From positions 310,001 through 374,000 of the forward strand of contig NZ_JAHTMW010000003.1 of assembly GCF_026236535.1 (NCBI RefSeq): DNA of 64,000 nt. Reading direction: 5' to 3'. Origin of the DNA: Streptomyces sp. SKN60. GTDB lineage: Bacteria; Actinomycetota; Actinomycetes; Streptomycetales; Streptomycetaceae. The position numbers were made by a program, and so were the translations under genes. Below the pieces are notes generated by a model. That model was given only the letters and a program-made list of their open reading frames with translations, was not told where the DNA came from and searched no databases. Positions 17,592 through 25,085 of the stretch are shown piece by piece (position 1 is the stretch's first letter; each line of letters opens with the position of its first letter).

Positions 17592-18080
17592 TCAGGCTCG
17601 GTCGGCGCCGACCGGCTCGCCGACGATGCGGCCGGCCAGGGCGTGGGCCCAGGCGTCGACGTCGGCGGAGAGCTCGCGCTCGGCGGCGTCGCGCTCGGCG
17701 GCGATCTTCTCGTGGCCGGCGGCGAGGATGGCCTCGCGCTCGCGGATGCCCTCGGCGCGGGCGGCGGCGATGGCGGCCGAGCCCTCCTCGGTGGCCTGGG
17801 AGCGGATGCGGGCGGCGTCGTGGCGGGCCTCGGCCAGCTCGGCCTCGTACTGCTCGCGGATCGCGGTGGCCTCGGCGCGCAGGTCGTCGGCGCGGTCGGT
17901 GCCGCCCTCGATGGCGTCCTCGCGCTCCTCGAGGGTGCGCTTGATCTTCGGGAGGATCCCCTTGGCCAGGATCAGGAAGGTGAGGCCGAAGAGGACGGCA
18001 CCGAGGATGAGCTCCGCCCACACCGGGTTCAGGGGGCCCAGGTCGGTGGGAAAGATCTTCGAGTTCTGCGCGAGGGTCAT
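17592..18080 (-). CDS. Orphan ATP synthase subunit b-like (AtpF paralogue) protein
   Basis: A 162-aa protein with the architecture of F0F1 ATP synthase subunit b: one N-terminal membrane helix (ELILGAVLFGLTFLILAKGILP, about residues 23-44), then a long charged Ala/Glu/Arg coiled coil (50-150). It resembles Streptomyces atpF in LPKIKRTLEEREDAIEGG and AEARHDAARIRSQA. It is about 20 residues shorter than usual AtpF, losing the C-terminal segment that binds subunit delta. No other ATP synthase gene is near, and it has its own promoter region and terminator. Either an alternative stator subunit or a membrane coiled-coil protein recruited to another job. Confidence 0.82.
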   Translation of the reverse strand: MTLAQNSKIFPTDLGPLNPVWAELILGAVLFGLTFLILAKGILPKIKRTLEEREDAIEGGTDRADDLRAEATAIREQYEAELAEARHDAARIRSQATEEGSAAIAAARAEGIREREAILAAGHEKIAAERDAAERELSADVDAWAHALAGRIVGEPVGADRA

Positions 18081-18253
18081 GAGCGCATCTTACCTGGTCG
18101 CGAAACTCGCAATTCGGACACTTGCCTAAGAGTTGGCGCGATTGTGCGAGCGGCGAAAGATTCGTGGCATCCGACGGCTACCGGAAGGTAACCACGGCTG
18201 ATTGTATGTGCCGCGCCCGAGCCCAACCCCCCACTCTCCGTTGGGAGTTTCAC

Positions 18254-19264
18254 GTGCAGTTCTCCGCTCTCCGCCGCATGTCCGGCGCGGCCCTCTCGAT
18301 CGCTGTGGCCGCCGCCACCCTGACCGGGACCGCGACCGCCGCCTCGGCCGCCACCGCCGCGGACACCGGGACGGCCACCGCGACGCCGAGCCTGAAGGTG
18401 CTCACGTACAACGTCTTCCTGATGTCCAAGACGCTCTACCCGAACTGGGGCCAGGACCACCGGGCCGCCACCATCCCCACGACGTCCTTCTTCCACGGCA
18501 ACGACGTCGTCGTCCTCCAGGAGGCCTTCGACAACTCCTCCTCCGACGCCCTGAAGACGAAGGCGGCGGCGGAGTACCCCTACCAGACCCCGGTCGTGGG
18601 CCGCTCGAAGTCGGGCTGGGACGCCACCGGCGGCGCCTACTCCACCACCACGCCGGAGGACGGCGGCGTGACGCTGCTCAGCAAGTGGCCGATCGTGCGC
18701 AAGGAGCAGTACGTGTATAAGGACGCCTGCGGCGCCGACTGGTACTCGAACAAGGGCTTCGTCTACGCGGTGCTCGATGTCAACGGCACCAAGGTGCACG
18801 TGGTCGGCACCCACGCCCAGTCCACCGACCCGGGCTGCTCGGCGGGCGAGGCGGCGCAGATGCGCAGCCGCCAGTTCAAGAACATCGACGCCTTCCTCGA
18901 CGCCAAGAACATCCCGGCGAACGAGCAGGTCATCGTCACGGGCGACATGAACGTGGACTCCCGCACGCCCGAGTACGGCACCATGCTCGCCGACGCGGAC
19001 CTGGTCGGCGCGGACGCCCGCACCGGTCACCCGTACTCCTTCGACACGGCGCTGAACTCGATCGCCCACGACCGCTACCCGACCGACCCGCGCGAGGACC
19101 TCGACCACGTCCTCTTCCGGGCCGGCCACGCCCGCCCGGCGGGCTGGACGAACAACGTGGTCCCGGAGACGACCGCGCCCTGGACGGTCTCCAGCTGGGG
19201 CACGCAGTACACGTACACCAACCTGTCCGACCACTACCCGGTGACGGCCTACGTGGCGGGCTGA
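18254..19264 (+). CDS. Secreted sphingomyelinase C (neutral, Mg-dependent)
   Basis: Predicted exported phosphodiesterase of the DNase I/exo-endo-phosphatase superfamily, 336 aa, closest to bacterial sphingomyelinase C, hydrolysing sphingomyelin to ceramide and phosphocholine. Residues 1-37 are a signal peptide. Family motifs in order: LKVLTYNVFLMSKTLYPNWG, metal Glu in VVLQEAFD, VVGTHAQSTDPGCS, GDMNVD, the YSFDTALNSIA region, DLDHVLF, and the C-terminal general base in LSDHYPV. GTG 18254 is preferred over the long upstream frame because GGGAG sits 6 nt before it. Divergent from the AtpF-like gene across a 173-bp region. Phospholipase C activity on other lipids is also possible. Confidence 0.92.
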   Translation: MQFSALRRMSGAALSIAVAAATLTGTATAASAATAADTGTATATPSLKVLTYNVFLMSKTLYPNWGQDHRAATIPTTSFFHGNDVVVLQEAFDNSSSDALKTKAAAEYPYQTPVVGRSKSGWDATGGAYSTTTPEDGGVTLLSKWPIVRKEQYVYKDACGADWYSNKGFVYAVLDVNGTKVHVVGTHAQSTDPGCSAGEAAQMRSRQFKNIDAFLDAKNIPANEQVIVTGDMNVDSRTPEYGTMLADADLVGADARTGHPYSFDTALNSIAHDRYPTDPREDLDHVLFRAGHARPAGWTNNVVPETTAPWTVSSWGTQYTYTNLSDHYPVTAYVAG

Positions 19265-19281
19265 CCGCCCCCGCCCCGGCC

Positions 19282-19322
19282 GGCGGCGCCGCGGGACCCG
19301 GCGAGGGTTTCGCGGCGCCGCC
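19282..19322. terminator. Hairpin terminator after sphingomyelinase gene
   Basis: Perfect 12-nt arms (19282-19293 and 19311-19322) with a 17-nt loop, between two convergent genes. Confidence 0.75.
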
Positions 19323-19362
19323 GCGCGTCCGGGGCGGTGCGGTCTGGCGGTGCGGCGCGTGC

Positions 19363-19845
19363 CTAGTAGGCGCCGCCGAAGACGCTGTACGCCCAGAGGG
19401 CGACGACACCCCCGACGCACAGCAGCACCACCCACGAGCCGATGCCCGTGTGACGCCCCGCGCGCGGCCCCCGCGGCGCCTTCGCCTTCGTCTTCCCCTT
19501 CGTCGCGCGGGCGGCTCTGGGCGGCCGGGCGGCGCCGGCCGTGGAAGGCGCGGCGTCCGCCGCGGTCTCCGCGAGCAGCCGGCGGCAGACCGCGGCCAGC
19601 TCGGCGGTGCCGGACGCCAGGTCCACGACCACCTCCAGGCGTGCGGGCGCGGTCGTCCCACCGTCCAGGATCCGCCCGGCGCGCATCAGCGCCTGGTCCT
19701 TGCCCCCGGTCGGCGCCAGGCTTATCCACCGGCGCACATGATCGCCGCGGATCACCACGCCGCCGCCGCGCTCGCGGTAGACGGTGTGCTCCTTCCACAG
19801 GACCTCGGCCAACTCGGTGGCCTTCTCCCTGAGTTGCGCCTGCAT
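19363..19845 (-). CDS. Tail-anchored hypothetical protein
   Basis: A 160-aa protein with a soluble N-terminal domain (1-95: helices and strands such as GGGVVIRGDHVRRWISL and ARLEVVVDL), a Lys/Arg/Ala/Pro-rich linker (96-132) and one C-terminal membrane helix (GSWVVLLCVGGVVALWAYSVF) followed by four residues. The topology is that of a tail-anchored protein facing the cytoplasm. GGAGGGG precedes the ATG. No family recognised; neighbouring genes do not suggest a function. Confidence 0.75.
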   Translation of the reverse strand: MQAQLREKATELAEVLWKEHTVYRERGGGVVIRGDHVRRWISLAPTGGKDQALMRAGRILDGGTTAPARLEVVVDLASGTAELAAVCRRLLAETAADAAPSTAGAARPPRAARATKGKTKAKAPRGPRAGRHTGIGSWVVLLCVGGVVALWAYSVFGGAY

Positions 19846-19929
19846 ACCCCTCCCCCTGTGTCATGCCCCTGATTCGAACAGGCGCATGACTCTAGCGTCC
19901 GCCGTGCCACGCCCCTCGCCAGGGGCGTG

Positions 19930-20412
19930 CTACGCCCCCGTGTCGTACACGGTGACCGGTGTCCCGCGCGCCACCAGGCGCTCCGTTATCAGCGGCTCGA
20001 TCCGCTCCCAGCGCCCGCCGGCCAGGCCGCAGCCGATCCGGGGCATGTGCACGGAGGCCCCCAGCTCCGCCGCTTTCGCGGCGAGCAGCGCGAGCGCGGC
20101 GTCGATCGCCTCGTACCGCACCGGGACCCCGCTGCTCCGCCCCGTCCGTATCCCCCGCTGGCCCACCAGGTTGGCCACCCACACATACGGCTCGACCCGG
20201 ACGAACTGCGCGGCGCCGAGCCCGAAGTCGTTCCGCGCGCGCTCGCGGTGCCAGCGGCGGTAGGCCGCCTCCGGCTCCGGCCAGCGCCGCGACACGGCGA
20301 GCACGAAGCCCTTTCCCCAGCCGCCCAGGTCGTTGCAGACGTGCGCCACGATCTTGACGCCCTTGCCGCGCGGCGCGGTGGCGTCCCCCCGTACGTACTC
20401 GATCGCGTTCAT
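19930..20412 (-). CDS. Macro-domain protein (ADP-ribose-binding, ALC1/TARG1-Poa1p-like)
   Basis: A single macro domain of 160 aa, predicted to bind ADP-ribose and either remove it from nucleic acid or protein, or dephosphorylate ADP-ribose-1''-phosphate. Key elements are the start IEYVRGDATAP, the first loop IVAHVCNDLGGWGKGFVLAVS with the Asn and Gly that contact the distal ribose, and PRIGCGLAGGRWERIEPLI, the second phosphate loop. It belongs to the small ALC1/TARG1-like class rather than the larger MacroD class. No DarT-like toxin is adjacent; upstream is a broken hydrolase gene. Cytoplasmic. Confidence 0.88.
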   Translation of the reverse strand: MNAIEYVRGDATAPRGKGVKIVAHVCNDLGGWGKGFVLAVSRRWPEPEAAYRRWHRERARNDFGLGAAQFVRVEPYVWVANLVGQRGIRTGRSSGVPVRYEAIDAALALLAAKAAELGASVHMPRIGCGLAGGRWERIEPLITERLVARGTPVTVYDTGA

Positions 20413-20439
20413 GAAACAACCGTACGGGCCGGGTCTGAC

Positions 20440-21255
20440 AACCGGCCGGGGACGCCTGTGCGACGGCGAGGAACCGGCGTACGGCGTCGGCGAAGCCGGT
20501 GGGGTCGGTGGCGTGGACGGTGTGGCCGGCGGGCAGTTCGACGAGCCGCGTGCCGGGGCGGCGCTCGGTCATGGCCCGGGCGTGCTCCGCGCCGAGGACA
20601 CCGCTCCGGGTGCCGCGTACGAGCAGGGCGGGGCAGGCGCCGGCCAGCCAGTCGTCCCAGTGCACGCCGTTGAGCGCGCGCTGCGAGACGACCATGTCCT
20701 CCGGCCGGAAGGCGAGGCCGTGTCGTGTGGACCAGGGTCGGGGTGTTCGCGGATCGCGTCCGTCAGATGGGGCGCGGACCCGCCGAGACCCGCGACGAGG
20801 GCGGCGCGGGTCGGGGCCCGGCGCGGCCAGTCGAGGCAGAAGGACAGGTCGCCGTCGACCTCGGCCCCGACGTCCTCCACCACCAGCGCCCGCACCCGCC
20901 CGGGGTGCCGGGCCGCGAACTGGTACGCGTTGACCCCGCCGAGCGAGTGCCCGAGCAGGTCCACGGTCCCGAGCCCGAGGTGGTCGAGCAGCGCGCCGAC
21001 GTCCGCGACGTACCCCTCCCGGGAGTACTCCTCCGCCCGGTCGGAGTCGCCGTGCCCCCGCTGGTCGAGTGCGATCACCCGGTGCCCCGGCCCCAGCGCC
21101 CGCGCGAGCCCGGCGAAGGTGCGCCCCTCGCCGAAGTGCCCGTGCAGGGCGAGCAGGATCCGCCCGGGTCCCCCGTGGTCGAGGTAGGAGAGCCGCCGCC
21201 CGTCGGTCTCCAGGGCTCCCCGCGCGGGCCCGTCCGGCCGGCCGTTCGTCGTCAT
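20440..21255 (-). pseudogene. Alpha/beta hydrolase disrupted by a frameshift
   Basis: Two frames together spell one alpha/beta hydrolase. From ATG 21255 the first gives RRLSYLDHGGPG, the oxyanion region LLALHGHFGEG, DQRGHGDSDR, the nucleophile elbow LLGHSLGG and VEDVGAEVDGDLSF up to LTDAIREHPD; the second, from about 20730 down, gives GLAFRPEDMVVSQRAL, GACPALLVRG and a catalytic His region in LPAGHTVHATDPTGF. Going 5' to 3' the reading must lose 1 nt (or gain 2) near 20725-20750. After FLAVAQAS the second frame meets no stop and runs into the macro-domain gene, a second sign of decay. A sequencing error is the main alternative for the first lesion. Confidence 0.8.
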
Positions 21256-21291
21256 GGGCGCAAGGCTGCCACGGGGCACGGGATCACCCGG

Positions 21292-21633
21292 TCACCGGAC
21301 CTGAGGCCCGCGCCGCGACCGCCGTACGACCGCCGCGGCCAGGCCGGTGGCCAGCGCGCCCACCAGCAGCGCCACGTAGGCGCCGCCGAGGCCGTTGCCG
21401 GTGCCGACGCCGCCGTCGGCGGTGGTCGCGACGAGGGCGCCGAGGGCCGTCGCGAACAGTCCGGCGGCCAGGGCGGGCCCGCCCCCGAAGCGGGCGAGGC
21501 GGCCGGTGGGGCGGGTCAGGGCCCGCCAGGCGGTGACGGCGGCGGCCAGGCCGATCAGGGCGGCGGCGCTGGCGCCGATCCGGCCGGCGCTGAGGGTGTA
21601 GACGCTGGCGGCGAGCGTGGTCAGGTCGGACAT
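21292..21633 (-). CDS. Small multi-spanning membrane protein (DUF6223-like)
   Basis: A 113-aa hydrophobic protein with three to four predicted membrane helices (IGASAAALIGLAAAVTAW, GPALAAGLFATALGALVAT, GGAYVALLVGALATGLAAAVV) and an Arg-rich C-terminus. It resembles the small Streptomyces membrane proteins grouped as DUF6223; I am moderately sure. ATG 21633 is chosen over the long upstream frame because AGGAG lies 7 nt before it. Divergent from the histidine kinase gene, which could sense or regulate it. Confidence 0.75.
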   Translation of the reverse strand: MSDLTTLAASVYTLSAGRIGASAAALIGLAAAVTAWRALTRPTGRLARFGGGPALAAGLFATALGALVATTADGGVGTGNGLGGAYVALLVGALATGLAAAVVRRSRRGPQVR

Positions 21634-21827
21634 CGTGGGCTCCTCATCTCTCCTGTCGCGGTGTGTCCCGAGCCTGTCCCGCGCGCCCCTGTCCGGTCGT
21701 CCGGCCGGCGTGGACTCTTTCCCTGCCGCGCCCGCGGCAGCGCACCCGCCGCCTACCGCGTCCGTGGTAGCCGGCCCGGTCCGTGCGGAGGATCCGGGGG
21801 CGCGGGGCGGCCGGTTAGGGTGCGCGC

Positions 21828-23024
21828 ATGAAGGCAGGTTCGGCGGGTGCGGCAAGGCTGTGGGCCCGGTTCGGGGACCCGGTGATCGCGGTCGGCGTGG
21901 CGGCGGCACTGGTGGTCACCGGGGTGTCGGAGCGGCCCGCGCAGGGGACGACGTGGGTCGGCCTGCTCGGATACGGGCTGCTGGCAGCCGGCGGTCTCGC
22001 GCTGCTCGCGCGCCGCCGGGCCCCCGTCGCGGTGCTCGTGATGACCGGGCTGTGCGCGGTGGGGTATCAGGCGGCGGGCTTCGACGTGCCGGTGGTCGGC
22101 TATCTCTGCGCGGTGTACGCGGCGGTTCGGGCGGGCCGGCGCGCCGTCACGGCGGCCGTGAGCGTGGCCATGATCGCGGCGCTGCCGGTGGCGGCCCTGG
22201 TCTCGGGCCTGGACGACACGGGCGAGGCGTTCGCGCGGGCCCGCGGCGCGCTCGAACTCGCCTGGCTGATCGCGGCCGGCGCGGCGGGCGAGGCGCTGCG
22301 CCAGGCCGAGCGGCGCGCGGACGAGGCCGAACGCACCCGGGAGGAGACGGCGCGGCGCCGGGCCGACGAGGAGCGGCTGCGGATCGCCCGCGAGCTGCAC
22401 GACTCGCTCACCCATCAGATCTCGGTGGTGAAGGTGCAGGCGGAGGTGGCCGTGCACGTGGCGCGGCGGCGCGGCGAGGAGGTGCCGCCGGCGCTGCTCG
22501 CGATCCAGGAGGCGGGGCGGGAGGCGAGCCGGGAGCTGCGGGCGACGCTGGAGGCGCTGCGGGACGACGACACCGCGCCGCCGCGCGGGCTCGACGCGGT
22601 GCCGGAGCTGGTAGAGCGGGCGCGGGCGTTCGGTCTGGACGCGACACTGACGGTGGAGGGCGGCGGGCAGGCGGAGGGGCGGCGGCCGGAGGTGCCGGCC
22701 GCGGTGGACCGTACCGTCTACCGGATCGTCCAGGAGTCCCTGACCAATGTCGCCCGGCACGCGGACGCCCGCACGGTGTCGGTGTGGGTCGCCTGCCGGC
22801 CGGACGCCGTGTCCGTACGGGTCGAGGACGACGGCAGGGCGCGGCCGGGCCGCGCACCGGCGCCCGGTCTGGGGCTGCTCGGCATGCGGGAGCGGGTGAC
22901 GGCGCTCGGCGGGCGGCTGCGGGCCGAGCCCCGCGCCGAGGGCGGTTTCGCGGTGCGCGCCGAACTGCCGGTGGCGCCCGACCCGGCCGGCGAGCGTGCC
23001 GCGGGGCGGGGGCGGGGATGGTGA
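21828..23024 (+). CDS. NarL-type sensor histidine kinase
   Basis: A 398-aa membrane histidine kinase. The N-terminal part has about four to five membrane helices (to residue 155) with short loops and no large extracellular sensor, then a coiled linker rich in Arg/Glu, the HisKA_3 dimerisation box RIARELHDSLTHQ with phospho-accepting His191, and a HATPase domain with the N-box VQESLTNVARHADA and G-boxes VEDDGR and GLGLLGMRERVTALGG. A TAGGGT box ends 6 nt before the ATG and no ribosome site is visible, which suggests a leaderless mRNA. Its stop overlaps the response regulator start by 7 nt, so the pair is co-translated. Confidence 0.92.
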   Translation: MKAGSAGAARLWARFGDPVIAVGVAAALVVTGVSERPAQGTTWVGLLGYGLLAAGGLALLARRRAPVAVLVMTGLCAVGYQAAGFDVPVVGYLCAVYAAVRAGRRAVTAAVSVAMIAALPVAALVSGLDDTGEAFARARGALELAWLIAAGAAGEALRQAERRADEAERTREETARRRADEERLRIARELHDSLTHQISVVKVQAEVAVHVARRRGEEVPPALLAIQEAGREASRELRATLEALRDDDTAPPRGLDAVPELVERARAFGLDATLTVEGGGQAEGRRPEVPAAVDRTVYRIVQESLTNVARHADARTVSVWVACRPDAVSVRVEDDGRARPGRAPAPGLGLLGMRERVTALGGRLRAEPRAEGGFAVRAELPVAPDPAGERAAGRGRGW

Positions 23025-23701
23025 TCCGGGTCCTGCTGGTGGACGACCAGCCGCTCATCCGCAGCGGGTTCCGCGCGCTCCTCGACCTGGAGGACGACAT
23101 CGAGGTGGTCGCGGAGGCCGCCGACGGCGCGGAGGGCCTGGCCCTGGCCCGCGCGCACGTGCCGGACGTGGCCCTCGTCGACATCCGGATGCCGCTCGTG
23201 GACGGCATCGAGGCGACCCGCCGGATCGCCGCCGACCCGGCGCTCGCCGGGGTCCATGTCGTGATCCTCACCAACTACGGCATGGACGAGTACGTCCTCG
23301 ACGCGCTGCGCGCCGGCGCCGCCGGCTTCCTGGTGAAGGACGTCCTGCCCGAGGACTTCCTGCACGCGGTCCGCGTCGCGGCCCGCGGCGACGCGCTGCT
23401 CGCGCCGTCCATCACCCGCAGACTGATCCACCGCTACCTCGCCCAGCCCCCTGCCACCGCCCGCCCGGGCCCCGGCCTCGACGAACTGACCGCCCGAGAG
23501 CGCGAGGCCGTGGCCCTGGTCGCCCGCGGCCTGTCCAACGACGAGATCGCCGAGCGCATGGTGATCACCCCGATGACGGCGAAGACCCACGTCAACCGCG
23601 CCATGACCAAACTCCGGGCCCGGGACCGGGCGCAACTGGTGGTCCTGGCGTACGAGTCGGGGCTGGTGCGGCCGGGCGGGGACGTCCCGGACCGGGGGTA
23701 G
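23018..23701 (+). CDS. NarL/LuxR-family response regulator
   Basis: A 227-aa response regulator paired with the kinase just upstream. The receiver domain (1-120) has the acidic pocket DD at 9-10, phospho-acceptor Asp55 in LVDIRMP, and Lys in FLVKDV. The output domain (about 155-215) is a LuxR-type helix-turn-helix: LTAREREAVALVARGLSNDEIAERM, then TAKTHVNRAMTKL. The ATG overlaps the kinase stop; the next codon, GTG, is an alternative start. Targets are unknown; the divergent small membrane protein is one candidate. Confidence 0.93.
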   Translation: MVIRVLLVDDQPLIRSGFRALLDLEDDIEVVAEAADGAEGLALARAHVPDVALVDIRMPLVDGIEATRRIAADPALAGVHVVILTNYGMDEYVLDALRAGAAGFLVKDVLPEDFLHAVRVAARGDALLAPSITRRLIHRYLAQPPATARPGPGLDELTAREREAVALVARGLSNDEIAERMVITPMTAKTHVNRAMTKLRARDRAQLVVLAYESGLVRPGGDVPDRG

Positions 23702-23780
23702 GCCGCGGCGGGGCCCCGGGGCCACAGCGAAATCAGTGCCGCGGGGGCCGCCCTGAACAGGCCCGTGCGCGCCTGCGCCG

Positions 23781-23814
23781 GTGCCCCGCACCGCCGTCAC
23801 CCGTGCCCCGCACC
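23781..23814. repeat. Direct repeat gtgccccgcacc, 22-bp period, upstream of the GyrB-like gene
   Basis: The 12-mer occurs at 23781-23792 and 23803-23814, about two helical turns apart, in the 256-bp gap before the GyrB-like gene. Otherwise that gap shows only a C-rich sequence and a TAGGCT box near 23920. The spacing would suit two protein-binding sites on one DNA face, but function is unproven. Confidence 0.5.
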
Positions 23815-23957
23815 CCTTCCGGTCCGCACGCTCACAGACGGCGCCCACCGGCCCGTACACGCCTCCGCGATTCCTCCGCCAACCAGCTCTGACCTGGCCT
23901 TTTCCGGGAATTCTCCTAGGCTGACGGGAACCGCGGAACACGCCCGAGGGGGGATTC

Positions 23958-25049
23958 GTGAGCGACAGCCCGAACATGTACAGCGCCGCGAACGTCAAGG
24001 TGCTCGAATGGCCGGAAGCGATTCGGCAGCGGCCCGGAATGTATGTCGGGTCGACGAGCCAACGGGGTCTGCACAATCTGCTGTACGGGGTGCTCGACCG
24101 GCCGGTGAACGAGGTCCTGGCGGGGCGCGCGACCCGCTTGGACGTCACCCTCATGGCCGACGGCCGGATCCGGGTCGAGGACGACGGGGCGGGGGACGGC
24201 GGCGGGCTCGGACTCGAAGGCATGATGACGCACGTCCGCGCCGGGGTGCGGCCACGGGACCGGCGCACCATGGACCTGAGTCACGTCGGCGCTCCGGTCG
24301 CCAACGCCCTGTCGAGCGAGTTGACCGCCGAGGTGCGGCGCGACGGTGTGCGCCGGGTGCAGCGGTACGAGCGGGGCATCGCGCTTGCGCCGGCCGTCAC
24401 CACCGGGCCCGCCGGGCCCGCCACGGGGAGCGGGACCACGATCGTGTTCCGGCCGGACGCGGACGTCTTCGAGACGGTGGAGTGTTCGTTCGACGAGCTT
24501 CTGGAGCGCTTCAGGGAGCTGGCCTTCCTGAACCGGGAGCTCACGCTCACCCTGACCGACGAGCGGGCCGAGAGCGATGCCCCGCGGCAGGAGCATTGCC
24601 GGTTCCCGGGCGGGGCGCGGGACTTCGTCGCCTTCCTCGACTCGGGTGCCGACAACCCCGTACACCCCGACATCGTGCATTTCGAGCGGGAGGACTCGCG
24701 CCTGGCGGGGGCGGTGGAGGTGGCCCTGAGGTGGAGCGAGGGGCCGGGGGCGGGGATCCGGTCCTTCGACAACAGTGCGCCGACCTGTGAGGGCGGCGCG
24801 CATGTGGAGGGCTTCCGAGACGGGGTGGCGGCCGCGCTCGGCCTGCGGACGGCACCCGATAGCGGCCTGACGGCGGTCGTCTCGGTGAAGCTGGACGACC
24901 CGGTCTTCGAGGGGGTCACCCGGGAACGGCTCGGCAGCGACGGCGTACGTGGCACCGTGGCCGAGGCCGTACGACAACACCTCGCCGCCTGGCGCGCGGC
25001 GCATCCCGAACGGGCGGAGGCCGTGGTCCGCCGGCTCACCGGTCCGTAA
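23958..25049 (+). CDS. GyrB-like protein with GHKL and transducer domains only; ATPase residues substituted
   Basis: A 363-aa relative of DNA gyrase subunit B holding only the GHKL and transducer domains; TOPRIM and tail are absent. It starts with GTG after GAGGGGGG. Similarity is clear in EAIRQRPGMYVGSTSQRGLHNL, VGAPVANALS, GTTIVFRPDADVF, LAFLNREL, DNSAPTCEGGAHVEGFR and LTAVVSVKLDDP. By eye alignment with E. coli GyrB, catalytic Glu42 is Gly44, Mg ligand Asn46 is Arg48, the glycine-rich lid GGLHGVG is lost (MDLSHVG), and Gln335 and Lys337 are Val320 and Arg322; the adenine-binding Asp is kept. It should not hydrolyse ATP like gyrase. It may be a gyrase modulator or a nucleotide-sensing adaptor. 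Followed 36 bp later by a SpoIIE-type phosphatase. Confidence 0.87.
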   Translation: MSDSPNMYSAANVKVLEWPEAIRQRPGMYVGSTSQRGLHNLLYGVLDRPVNEVLAGRATRLDVTLMADGRIRVEDDGAGDGGGLGLEGMMTHVRAGVRPRDRRTMDLSHVGAPVANALSSELTAEVRRDGVRRVQRYERGIALAPAVTTGPAGPATGSGTTIVFRPDADVFETVECSFDELLERFRELAFLNRELTLTLTDERAESDAPRQEHCRFPGGARDFVAFLDSGADNPVHPDIVHFEREDSRLAGAVEVALRWSEGPGAGIRSFDNSAPTCEGGAHVEGFRDGVAAALGLRTAPDSGLTAVVSVKLDDPVFEGVTRERLGSDGVRGTVAEAVRQHLAAWRAAHPERAEAVVRRLTGP

Positions 25050-25051
25050 CA

Positions 25052-25084
25052 GGACAGGTACCCGGTCCTCGGGTATGCCTGTCC
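25052..25084. terminator. Hairpin abutting the phosphatase start
   Basis: Arms ggacaggtacccg (25052-25064) and cgggtatgcctgtcc (25070-25084) pair with a 2-nt bulge around a 5-nt loop. It follows the GyrB-like stop and ends one base before the next ATG, so it may end the upstream mRNA. Because it also covers TATGCC, the likely -10 of the next gene, a regulatory role is possible. Confidence 0.55.
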
Positions 25085-25085
25085 C

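Noticed and set aside
20413..21255. Programmed frameshift in the alpha/beta hydrolase
   Set aside because: No slippery run or pseudoknot is evident at 20725-20750, and the second frame also lacks a proper stop, which favours decay or error.
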